Shown: piece after piece, positions 1 through 8,079 of the stretch
How the letters are laid out: every line of letters starts with the position of its first letter
How positions within the stretch are numbered: position 1 is the stretch's first letter
Assembly (NCBI RefSeq): GCF_001761385.1
Contig: NZ_CP017476.1
Location: forward strand, 609,501-673,500
Direction of reading: 5' to 3'
From: Hydrogenophaga crassostreae
GTDB taxonomy: Bacteria > Pseudomonadota > Gammaproteobacteria > Burkholderiales > Burkholderiaceae_C
DNA length: 64,000 nucleotides
Notes under the pieces: generated by a model
The model's database searches: none
What the model was told of the DNA's origin: nothing
The model's input: the letters and a program-made list of their open reading frames with translations, nothing else
Program-made: the position numbers and the translations under genes

Positions 1-1
1 C

Positions 2-1258
2 ATCGACGAACTGCGCGGTTTGCAGCTCAAACGCCTGCAAGCAACCCTGCGCCACGCCTACGCCAACTCGCCGGTGTACCGAGCCAAGTTCGATGCAGCG
101 GGCGTTCATCCTGACGATTGCAAATCGCTTGCGGATCTGGCGAAGTTTCCGTTCACCACCAAAAAGGACCTGCGCGACAGTTACCCGTTTGGCATGTTCG
201 CCGTGCCCCGTGAGCAGTGCGCCCGCATCCACGCCTCCAGCGGCACCACCGGCAAACCCACGGTCGTGGGCTACACGCTGAAAGACATCGATACCTGGTC
301 GAATGTGGTCGCGCGCAGCATCCGTGCCAGTGGCGCAAAACCTGGCGACATGGTGCACGTGAGCTACGGCTACGGGCTGTTCACTGGCGGTCTTGGCGCG
401 CATTACGGCGCTGAAAAACTGGGCCTCACCGTGGTGCCGTTCGGAGGTGGTCAGACCGAGCGTCAGGTGCAACTCATGCAGGACTTTCGGCCCAGCATCA
501 TCATGGTCACGCCCAGCTACATGCTGTCGATTGCCGACGAATTCGAGCGACTGGGGCTGGACCCGCGCGCGAGCAGTCTGCGCATCGGCATCTTTGGTGC
601 CGAGCCGTGGACCAACGACATGCGGGTGGCCATTGAGCAGCGCATGGGCATTGACGCCGTGGACATCTACGGCCTCTCGGAAGTCATGGGCCCTGGCGTG
701 GCCAGCGAATGCGTGGAAACCAAAGACGGCCCCACTATCTGGGAAGACCACTTTTACCCTGAGATCATCAACCCCGACACCGGTGAACCCGTGGCCGATG
801 GCGAAATGGGCGAGCTGGTGTTCACCAGCCTCACCAAGGAAGCCCTGCCCATCATCCGCTACCGCACCCGCGACCTCACACGCTTGCTGCCCGGCACGGC
901 GCGCACCATGCGGCGCATGGAAAAGATCACCGGCCGCAGCGACGACATGATGATCGTGCGCGGGGTCAATGTGTTCCCGACCCAGATCGAAGAACTGATC
1001 CTGAAGCGGCCAGAATTGAGCGCGCACTACCAATGTGTGCTGACCAGGGAAGGCAATATGGACTCATTGACCGTGGCGGTCGAAACCCGCCCGGGCCTCT
1101 CGCCCGAGAGCATCGAAGCGCGCGCGGCGGCCAAGATGCTGCAACACGAAATCAAGGTGTTTGTGGGCAGCAGCGTGGCAGTGGATCTCAAGGCCGAAGG
1201 CGCCGTGGAGCGCAGCCAGGGCAAGGCCAAACGCGTGGTGGATCAGCGCCCGAAGTGA
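2..1258 (+). CDS. paaK: Phenylacetate-CoA ligase (PaaK family), 5' end outside the window
   Basis: Activates phenylacetate (or a related aryl acid) with ATP and CoA, the first step of aerobic phenylacetate breakdown in the cytoplasm. The frame is open from the left edge, so the start codon is missing; 418 residues are visible. The adenylate-forming loop SSGTTGKPT lies near visible residue 80. The A5-like segment YGLSEVMGPG and the C-terminal hinge GRSDDMMIVRGVNVFP, typical of PaaK rather than of general acyl-CoA synthetases, are both present. The TTG at 20 only looks like a start: the in-frame residues before it (IDELRG) match the usual PaaK N-terminal helix. No other paa gene is visible. The family is certain; the exact aryl substrate is inferred. 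Confidence 0.93.
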   Translation: MDELRGLQLKRLQATLRHAYANSPVYRAKFDAAGVHPDDCKSLADLAKFPFTTKKDLRDSYPFGMFAVPREQCARIHASSGTTGKPTVVGYTLKDIDTWSNVVARSIRASGAKPGDMVHVSYGYGLFTGGLGAHYGAEKLGLTVVPFGGGQTERQVQLMQDFRPSIIMVTPSYMLSIADEFERLGLDPRASSLRIGIFGAEPWTNDMRVAIEQRMGIDAVDIYGLSEVMGPGVASECVETKDGPTIWEDHFYPEIINPDTGEPVADGEMGELVFTSLTKEALPIIRYRTRDLTRLLPGTARTMRRMEKITGRSDDMMIVRGVNVFPTQIEELILKRPELSAHYQCVLTREGNMDSLTVAVETRPGLSPESIEARAAAKMLQHEIKVFVGSSVAVDLKAEGAVERSQGKAKRVVDQRPK

Positions 1259-1285
1259 GGCGCTGATCGTCCCCCCTGTGGCTGG

Positions 1286-2158
1286 TCAGGCGGTTGCGTT
1301 GAATGCGCTCGACAGATTCGCATTGCTGCTGATCTGCTGGTAGAGTGCCTGCGCGAATTTGGCAATTTCGGATTGGAGGCCACCGCTGCTGCTGTCCTCT
1401 GACTTGTCCGTGTCTTCGTCGTTGCCGGAACTGGCCAGCTTCTCCAGGTCACCGGCCAGGCGCTCCATCAGAGACACCGTGCCGTCTTCGTTGGTGTCCA
1501 GCGCGTCGTAGGTGGTCGTGGTGTCGCTCGATGCCGAGGCGCCGCCCGCTCCACCGGCGCCGCCCGGTCCGCCACCAGGGGGTGGACCACCCGGAGGCAT
1601 GCCTTGTGGGCCAGAGGGTTTACCGGCATCGAACTCGGTTCTGGACAGGCTTCCATCGCCATCTTTGTCCAGCGCCGCGATTTTGTCGCTCACGTCTTCG
1701 CCGGTGTCGTTCTGGACTCTGGCCATGAGCGCTTCCATCTCATCGCTGTCCAAAGAGCCGTCGCTGTTGCCATCGACCGAGGCGAACAGTGCGTCTGCCT
1801 TTTCATCGGTGCCACTGCTGGCGCTGGCGCTGCTCATCCCCCGCGATTGGGCGAAGTCCATGGTGGACGGTGGCGGAGGTCGCGGGACGTTGGCTTTCAT
1901 GCCTTCGTCCAGCTCCGTGCTGGTGAGGCTGCCGTCGCCGTTGCTGTCCATTTTGGCAAACAGCTCGCCGCTGTCGCCCATGCTCATGCCGGTTTTCTGG
2001 CTGATGTCGCTGAGCATGCTGCTCAGTTCGGAGGTGTTGATGCCTCCGCTGTTGTCGCTGTCGGCCTTGGCAAACATTTTTGCCTGGTGTTGACTGCGTT
2101 GGCTGCTGGCTGCGGCCCAGGCATTGCTGGACCCACTGACGCCACTGATCGCACTCAT
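1286..2158 (-). CDS. Five-EF-hand calcium-binding protein (XopAW-like)
   Basis: A 290-residue acidic protein with five textbook 12-residue EF-hand loops starting at about D33, D71, D129, D164 and D221, each ending in Glu. It should bind calcium. A Gly/Pro-rich linker (about 185-207) separates the fourth and fifth hands, and a Pro stretch near 93-98 separates the second and third. The N-terminus (MSAISGVSGSS) is Ser/Ala-rich with no Sec signal or membrane segment. The ATG at 2158 was chosen because AAAGGAA precedes it; an upstream in-frame start would add 24 unlikely residues. The general architecture resembles XopAW-type EF-hand proteins of plant-associated bacteria, but export is not shown. 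It is divergent from the two-component system at 2420. Confidence 0.8.
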   Translation of the reverse strand: MSAISGVSGSSNAWAAASSQRSQHQAKMFAKADSDNSGGINTSELSSMLSDISQKTGMSMGDSGELFAKMDSNGDGSLTSTELDEGMKANVPRPPPPSTMDFAQSRGMSSASASSGTDEKADALFASVDGNSDGSLDSDEMEALMARVQNDTGEDVSDKIAALDKDGDGSLSRTEFDAGKPSGPQGMPPGGPPPGGGPGGAGGAGGASASSDTTTTYDALDTNEDGTVSLMERLAGDLEKLASSGNDEDTDKSEDSSSGGLQSEIAKFAQALYQQISSNANLSSAFNATA

Positions 2159-2419
2159 GTTGAGGTTCCTTTCAGGGAGGGGTTGGTTGAATGTCACCCA
2201 ACGGCGCAAGCCTCTGAGCAACGATCTCATTGTTCCGTCGGCCTGTAAGCCCCTGATTTCCGCTTTGTATCAAGACCGGTACACAAGCACGGTGTGTCGG
2301 GAAGATTGGCGGTGGATTGCACCGTTCCTCCGGGTTTATCGAATTCGGCCTCTTTCTAAACTGAATTGCTGTCTGCTGGCTTTTGCCGCGCAGGGCTGAG
2401 CCCCTGCGCCGAACCCTTG

Positions 2420-3160
2420 ATGAACAACAACCCCACTGTCTTGCTGGTTGATGACGACCACGAAATCACCGATTTGCTGAGCACTTATCTCGCGCGCTTC
2501 AACTTTGAGGTGCTGTGCGCCGCAGATGGCCCCGCCATGCGCGCCGTTTTGGCGCAGCATGCGGTGGATCTGGTGGTGCTCGATGTGATGCTGCCCGGCG
2601 CCGATGGGCTGGCCTTGGCTCGCGAAATTCGCGATCAATCCAGTTTGCCGGTCATCATGCTCACCGCGCGCACCACCACGCTGGACCGGATTCTGGGGCT
2701 GGAAAGCGGCGCCGACGATTACATGAGCAAGCCTTTTGAACCGCGCGAACTGGTGGCCCGGATTCAGTCGGTGCTGCGCCGCTCTCAAAGTGAAACGGCG
2801 CGGGCGCCCGCGTTGGAGGCCAGCGACGTGGTGTGTTTTGACGGCTGGGAAATGCGCCGCAATGAACGCACCGTGGTGTCGCCTTCCGGGCTGGTGGCCG
2901 CCTTGTCCAACGCCGAGTTCCGCTTGCTCAATACGTTTTTGAAAACCCCCAGGCGTCTGCTCACCCGCGACCAATTGATGGAGCAGGCGCGAGGGCGCAC
3001 CATGGATGCGTTCGAGCGCAGCATCGATTTGCTGGTCTCGCGCCTGCGTCACAAGCTGTTGGACGATGGCGCAGAAGCCTCGCTGATCAAAACGGTGCGC
3101 GGAGCGGGCTATATGTTCACCGCGCAATCGGTTCAGGCGCGCGCGGTGTGGCGGCAATGA
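2420..3160 (+). CDS. OmpR-family DNA-binding response regulator
   Basis: A 246-residue response regulator. The receiver domain (about 5-120) has the acidic pair D11/D12, phospho-acceptor D55 (VVLDVMLPG), T82 and K104 (MSKPFEP). A winged-helix DNA-binding domain follows (about 140-240, ending with the wing GAGYMF). The ATG at 2420 starts right before the conserved TVLLVDDD strand; an upstream start at 2366 would add 18 non-homologous residues. Its stop overlaps the kinase start as ATGA, so the two proteins are probably translationally coupled partners. The sequence resembles the RstA/CpxR group, but the signal and targets are unknown. Confidence 0.93.
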   Translation: MNNNPTVLLVDDDHEITDLLSTYLARFNFEVLCAADGPAMRAVLAQHAVDLVVLDVMLPGADGLALAREIRDQSSLPVIMLTARTTTLDRILGLESGADDYMSKPFEPRELVARIQSVLRRSQSETARAPALEASDVVCFDGWEMRRNERTVVSPSGLVAALSNAEFRLLNTFLKTPRRLLTRDQLMEQARGRTMDAFERSIDLLVSRLRHKLLDDGAEASLIKTVRGAGYMFTAQSVQARAVWRQ

Positions 3161-4251
3161 GCGCGGACTGGAAGCTGCGCTTTCAAAGCGGTTTGCTTCG
3201 CTGCTGGCCCGACACCTTGTTTGGCCGGCTCGCTGTGTTGCTGGTGGTGGTGGCGATCGCCAGCCATGTGCTGGCGCTGTCGCTGCTGTTTGAACTGCGC
3301 CCCGAGTTCGGCCCGCCGCCAGGCTTGCCTCATGGACCGCCACCATTGGGGTCTTTCCCGCCCCCACCGCACCATGGCCCGCCGCTGTCGGGCATCCTGC
3401 TGGAGATGGGTGTTCGTCTGGGGGCCTTGCTGCTGGCGGCCTGGGTGGGTGCGCGGTGGTTGTCTGCACCGCTGGGGCGCCTGGCCCGATCCACCCGCGA
3501 CCTCACCGCCAATATCCATCGACCGGCGCTGCGCCTGGAGGGCACCCGCGAGTGCCGGGAAGCGGGCGCCGGCATCAACCAGCTGCAGCAGCACATCCTG
3601 GCTCAACTGGAGGAGCGCGACCAGTTCGTGGCCGCCGTGTCCCACGATTTGCGCACGCCCTTGACCCGCCTGGCCCTGCGTGCAGAGTCGCTTGAAAACG
3701 AAACCGACCGCCAGCGGTTTGGGCAGGACATTCGGGAAATGGACCTCATGATCCGCGCCACGCTGGACCACCTGTGTGGATCTGCCGACCAAGAGGTCAC
3801 GGTGCATCTGGATCTGACATCGTTGGTGGACAGCCTGGTGAGCGACCGCCAGGAGATGGGGCAAAGCGTTCACCAAGCGCAGCCTCATGACAAAGCCGGT
3901 TTGGCCCCAACGCCCAAAATCCAGGCCCAGGTATCCGCCATGCGCCGCTGCATGGGCAACCTGATCGACAACGCCGTTGCCTATGGCGGTGGCGCAGAAA
4001 TCGGCGTGGAAGAAGACGCCAAAGCGGTGCGCGTGCTCGTGAGCGATCGCGGGCCGGGCATTCCGGCAGACGCATTGGAAAAGGTTCTTCGGCCCTTTGT
4101 GCGGCTGGAGACCTCGCGCAACCGCCACACCGGTGGTGTGGGGCTGGGCTTGGCCGCCGTGTCCGACATCATGCGGCGCCACGGAGGGCGAGTCGAGTTG
4201 AGCAACCGCTCAGGCGGAGGCTTGCAGGCGGCCTTGGTGTTCCCCAAGTAA
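3157..4251 (+). CDS. Sensor histidine kinase with short Pro/His-rich periplasmic loop
   Basis: A 364-residue membrane kinase paired with the upstream regulator. TM1 is about 22-46 and TM2 about 80-100. The loop between them is only about 33 residues and is packed with Pro, Gly and His (three His around residues 59-73). A HAMP-like linker follows, then the dimerisation helix with H163 (VSHDLRTPLTR), the N-box at N268, G1 (DRGPGIP near 297) and G2 (GGVGLGLA, 326-333). The small loop is far below the usual size of a folded sensor domain, so sensing may involve metal binding by the His/Pro loop or the membrane itself (inference). The ATG at 3157 gives the ATGA overlap; a GTG at 3148 is an alternative. 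Confidence 0.92.
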   Translation: MSADWKLRFQSGLLRCWPDTLFGRLAVLLVVVAIASHVLALSLLFELRPEFGPPPGLPHGPPPLGSFPPPPHHGPPLSGILLEMGVRLGALLLAAWVGARWLSAPLGRLARSTRDLTANIHRPALRLEGTRECREAGAGINQLQQHILAQLEERDQFVAAVSHDLRTPLTRLALRAESLENETDRQRFGQDIREMDLMIRATLDHLCGSADQEVTVHLDLTSLVDSLVSDRQEMGQSVHQAQPHDKAGLAPTPKIQAQVSAMRRCMGNLIDNAVAYGGGAEIGVEEDAKAVRVLVSDRGPGIPADALEKVLRPFVRLETSRNRHTGGVGLGLAAVSDIMRRHGGRVELSNRSGGGLQAALVFPK

Positions 4252-4270
4252 CCCCCTGCGAAGCGGTGCT

Positions 4271-6040
4271 TCAGCTGGCGACCACCTGAAAGGGTTGACC
4301 GGCTTGTGGGCTGGGTTCGAGCGCCCATTCCTTGTTGTGAAACGCCGCCACCGCAGGCCGGTGGGCGATGGACACCAGCGCCCCATTCGAGCTTTTCACC
4401 AGCTCGCCCAAGCGGGAATACAAAGTGGCTTCGGCCGCTTCGTCCAGCGCGCTGGTCGCCTCGTCCACAAACAGCCAGCGCGGCTTCTTGAGGAAGGCGC
4501 GGGCAATGGCCAGGCGTTGCTGTTCGCCGCCGGAGAGCTTCTGGCCCCAGGTATCGGCCGTGTCGAGTTGATCGGTCAGTTGGGGCAGCAAGGCATGTCG
4601 CAGGGCTTGCTCCAGCTCGGCATCGCTGTAGACGTCGGGCGTATTCGGGTAAGCCAGCGCGTGGCGCAGTGGGCCATTGGGGAAGTACGCCTTTTGCGGC
4701 AGGAACATGCCGCGCTCGGCAAAATCGGCGGGCAGCGTGATGCGGCTCTGGCTCCAGGGCCAGATGCCGGCTAGGGCGCGGAACAGGGTGGATTTGCCAC
4801 TGCCCGAGGGACCCTTGAGCAACAGGCTGTCGCCGGCCAGGACCTGGAGCCCTTTGGCCGCGAGCAGCGCCCCGCCCTTGGGCAACCCGATGTTCAAGTC
4901 GGTCACCCGCAGTTCGTCCGTGGTGCCCACGGTCGGCTTGGCTGTTTGCTGCGCTTGCAAAGCCTGGAAGCTGGCTTCGAAGCTGGTCAGGCGGTCGGTG
5001 GTGGCGCGCCATTCGGCCAGGCTGCTGTAGTTGTCCACGAACCAGGCGAGCGAGTCTTGCACCCGGCCAAAGGCCGAAGAAACCTGCATCAGTTGGCCGA
5101 GCTGGATGGCGCCGCTGAAAAAGCGGGGCGCAGCGACGATGAAGGGGAACACCACGGCGGCCTGGCCAAAGCCGTTGGTGAACCAGATCAGGCGCTTCTG
5201 GGCGCGGATCAAAGCGAGGTAGTTGCTGAGCACGTCAGAGAAGCGGCCACCCAGCTGCTCGTGCTCGACCGTTTCGCCTTTGTCGAGGGCGATGGACTCG
5301 CTGTATTCGCGCACGCGGATCAGATGGTGGCGGAAATCGGCTTCCTTGCGCTGTTGCTGGAAGTTGAGGGCGATTTGCGGGCGACCAATGTAGTGCGTGA
5401 TCACGCTGCCCACCAGGCAATACAACACCGCCATCCAGACCATGAAGCCCGGGATGTTGTAGTTCTGGCCATTGAAGCTGAAACCAAAATCGCCAGAGAG
5501 CCCCCACAAGATGCCCACAAAGCTCACCAGCGTAACGACTGCGTTGAGCAAGCCCATGGACAGGCTCACCGTGTAGCTGGTGAACAGGTTGGCGTCTTCG
5601 GCGATGCGTTGATCCGGGTTGTCTGGCGGGGCCTGGTCGCCCTTGGAAAAGCGCGCCAGCTCCAGTTGGTAAAAAGCCTTGTTCGCCAACCAGCGGGTCA
5701 TGTAGTGTTGCGTCAGCCAGTCGCGCCAGTGCATCTGCAGCAGCTGCGTGAGATAGAAGCGGTACACCGCGATGATGATGAAGGCAAAGGCCAGGTAGGT
5801 GAAGCGTCCGAGCTGTTCCCAGAACACCGGCTGATCCTTGTTCTGTAGCGCGTCGTAGAACACCCGGTTCCAGTCGTTGATCTGCACCAGCATGAAGACG
5901 CCGACCAGGTTGAGCGCAATGATGGCCGCGAGCAAGGCGCGCGCTTTCCACTTCTGATCCGACTGGAAATAGGGCAGGGCCAGCGCAAGCACCTTGCGGA
6001 GCTGGGCTCGGAATTGGGTCCATTTGCCGGGTTCGGACAT
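4271..6040 (-). CDS. SbmA/BacA-type ABC transporter, fused permease and ATPase (YddA-like)
   Basis: A 589-residue inner-membrane half-transporter. The N-terminal ABC_membrane_2/SbmA-type membrane domain has helices at about 33-53, 82-103, 160-180, 198-216 and 290-305, and the C-terminal half is an ATPase. Walker A is GPSGSGKS (410-417), the signature LSGGE (502-506), Walker B WLFVDE (522-527) and the switch His is H560. In this family the membrane domain resembles SbmA/BacA, which import peptides and peptide-like antibiotics, but the substrate of the ATPase-fused forms is not settled. The ATG at 6040 has a GGAG 9 bases upstream; an upstream in-frame ATG would add 42 unrelated residues. It is divergent from the tandem lipoproteins. 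Confidence 0.9.
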   Translation of the reverse strand: MSEPGKWTQFRAQLRKVLALALPYFQSDQKWKARALLAAIIALNLVGVFMLVQINDWNRVFYDALQNKDQPVFWEQLGRFTYLAFAFIIIAVYRFYLTQLLQMHWRDWLTQHYMTRWLANKAFYQLELARFSKGDQAPPDNPDQRIAEDANLFTSYTVSLSMGLLNAVVTLVSFVGILWGLSGDFGFSFNGQNYNIPGFMVWMAVLYCLVGSVITHYIGRPQIALNFQQQRKEADFRHHLIRVREYSESIALDKGETVEHEQLGGRFSDVLSNYLALIRAQKRLIWFTNGFGQAAVVFPFIVAAPRFFSGAIQLGQLMQVSSAFGRVQDSLAWFVDNYSSLAEWRATTDRLTSFEASFQALQAQQTAKPTVGTTDELRVTDLNIGLPKGGALLAAKGLQVLAGDSLLLKGPSGSGKSTLFRALAGIWPWSQSRITLPADFAERGMFLPQKAYFPNGPLRHALAYPNTPDVYSDAELEQALRHALLPQLTDQLDTADTWGQKLSGGEQQRLAIARAFLKKPRWLFVDEATSALDEAAEATLYSRLGELVKSSNGALVSIAHRPAVAAFHNKEWALEPSPQAGQPFQVVAS

Positions 6041-6222
6041 GCATTGCTCCAGGTGAAAGCTTCTATTGAGTGAGTGATAGGTAGGCCATTGCGGAAATAC
6101 GCTGCCATCAATGGCCCAAGCGGCGCGCAGGTTTCCCCTCATCGAGGTATTGCGCAATGCGCCCATGGGGTCTAAGGTGACCGTTCAAAGAAAACCACAG
6201 CCATTGTCAGAGGAGAGATGCT

Positions 6223-8025
6223 ATGTCACACCACATTGCTTTGCGTTGCTTGGGGAAAAACCCAATGCTCTTTGGAGCGGCCTTGGCGCTGCTCACGGCC
6301 TGCGGCGGAGGAGGCAGTTCCACCACTGACATGGTAGGCACCCAGGCGGCGTTGAACGTTGGGGCCGGCTCACCTGAAACAACCCGCCTCGCAGACCCCG
6401 CCGCACTCAAACGCAGCGCCGCGCTGAACACCGCCGATCTGGCTGCTGCCGAGCAGCAGGCGCAGGACGCCGAGGCTTCGGCATCCTTTCTCGACGAACT
6501 CCAGGCTGGAGCGATTGCCGCCAAGCGCGACTACCAATCCGGCGCTGTGGCGCGCAAAGCCCTGGCCATGCGCATTCCGGTGTACCGCTTCTCCAACAGC
6601 AGCACCGGCGCCCACTTCTTCACCACCAGCGTCTCAGAGCGCGACAACGTGGTCAACACCCTTTCGCCGCCGTTCAACCTGGAGGGCGAAGCCTTCTCGG
6701 TCGCCAGCGCTTATTCACCCGGCCTGAGCCCGGTGCATCGCTTCTACAACACGCAATCGGGCGTTCATTTCTACACCATCAGCGAAGCCGAACGAGCCAA
6801 CGTGGTGGCCAATTTCCCGCAGTTCAGTTACGAGGGCGTGGCCTATTACGCCAGCCAGGTGGCTGGCGCCGGCTTGATTCCGTTCTACCGGTTTTACGTG
6901 CCGAGCAAAGGCTTTCACTTCTACACCGCCAACGAGGCCGAGAAGAACAACATCATCGCCACCTTGGCCGCCACCTACAGTTTTGAGGGCGTAGGCTATT
7001 ACGTCTTGAGCAGCGACTGGCGGGCCGAGAAGCTGCCCCATTCCGGCGTGACCAGCAGCCAGTGTTACGAGCCTGGCACCGATACGCTGGTGAACTGCAA
7101 CGCCACTTCGGTGACCGATTTCAACAACCAGCAAGACGGTCACCGCGCCAACGTCAACCGCATGGCCTACAGTCTTGTGAATGGACGCCCTCTGGACACT
7201 TGTGTCAGAGACGACGTCACGGGCCTGATCTGGGAAGGCAAACAAGCCAGCGGCACGCGGGCTGGCAGCAACACCTACACCCACCTGGGCAACGGACTGG
7301 CCAGCGATGCCAGCGGCTACGTGGCCGCGGTGAACACGGCCAATCTGTGCGGTTTCAGCGACTGGCGTTTGCCCACGCGCCACGAGTTGATGAACATTGT
7401 TGACAATGGCCGTGCCACAACGCCCAAAATCAACACCACCTGGTTCCCGAACACGGCTGCCAGTGACCACTGGAGCGCCGAGGGGGACAGCACCAACAAC
7501 GCCAATGCTTGGGTTGTGAGGTTTGAATTCGCAATCGCAAAAATTGGAGCCCGCTCAAATGCCAACGCGGTGCGCCTGGTACGCGGCAGCGCCCCCAGTG
7601 GGCCGCGCTACAGCCACAGCACGGTGGCCTACAGCAGCGACGGGGCCAACAACGTGGTCAACGATGCCTGGACCGGGCTGCAGTGGCGCCGTTGCGAACA
7701 GGGTCGGGTCTGGAGCGGCAGCGCTTGTACCGGCACGGCCACCACGTACTCACACGAACAGGCACTCGGCCACGCCCGGGCCCAATCGGGCTGGCGCCTG
7801 CCCAACATCAAGGAGCTAGACAGCCTGGTGGACCTGAGCGTGAGCAGCGGAGCACGCATCGATTCGACTGCGTTTCCTGGGGCAGGCAGCGCTCGTTTCT
7901 GGGCGTCCTCCCCCTATGTGCTCCAACCCTTCTACACCATGAACGTCGATTCCGGCAATGGCGAAGTCAACGGCACCGTCCGATCCAGCATCTACGCGGT
8001 CCGGTTGGTTCGGGCCAATCAGTGA
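6223..8025 (+). CDS. Tandem lipoprotein 1: three DUF5648 repeats plus two DUF1566/Lcl-C modules
   Basis: A 600-residue probable lipoprotein with a hydrophobic leader ending at LTAC27. A Gly/Ser spacer and an Ala-rich helix (60-100) come next. Three DUF5648-type repeats follow (about 119-165, 170-212, 219-261), built on the pattern YRF.N..TGxHFxTxSExERxNV. Two DUF1566/Lcl-C modules end the protein (about 325-455 and 480-597), each with DxxTGLxW, GWRLP or DWRLP, and a final AVRLVR. Lcl-C modules are lectin-like folds seen in surface adhesins, so surface or ligand binding is plausible. AGAGGAGAG precedes the ATG. It is the first of three paralogues, 54 bp before the next. Residues 415-448 and 557-590 differ strongly from the paralogues. 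Function unknown. Confidence 0.88.
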   Translation: MSHHIALRCLGKNPMLFGAALALLTACGGGGSSTTDMVGTQAALNVGAGSPETTRLADPAALKRSAALNTADLAAAEQQAQDAEASASFLDELQAGAIAAKRDYQSGAVARKALAMRIPVYRFSNSSTGAHFFTTSVSERDNVVNTLSPPFNLEGEAFSVASAYSPGLSPVHRFYNTQSGVHFYTISEAERANVVANFPQFSYEGVAYYASQVAGAGLIPFYRFYVPSKGFHFYTANEAEKNNIIATLAATYSFEGVGYYVLSSDWRAEKLPHSGVTSSQCYEPGTDTLVNCNATSVTDFNNQQDGHRANVNRMAYSLVNGRPLDTCVRDDVTGLIWEGKQASGTRAGSNTYTHLGNGLASDASGYVAAVNTANLCGFSDWRLPTRHELMNIVDNGRATTPKINTTWFPNTAASDHWSAEGDSTNNANAWVVRFEFAIAKIGARSNANAVRLVRGSAPSGPRYSHSTVAYSSDGANNVVNDAWTGLQWRRCEQGRVWSGSACTGTATTYSHEQALGHARAQSGWRLPNIKELDSLVDLSVSSGARIDSTAFPGAGSARFWASSPYVLQPFYTMNVDSGNGEVNGTVRSSIYAVRLVRANQ

Positions 8026-8079
8026 TGGGGGGCGGCGCGGCCGCCGTAAGGTCGGTAGAACGCACGAGGAAAGTAGATC

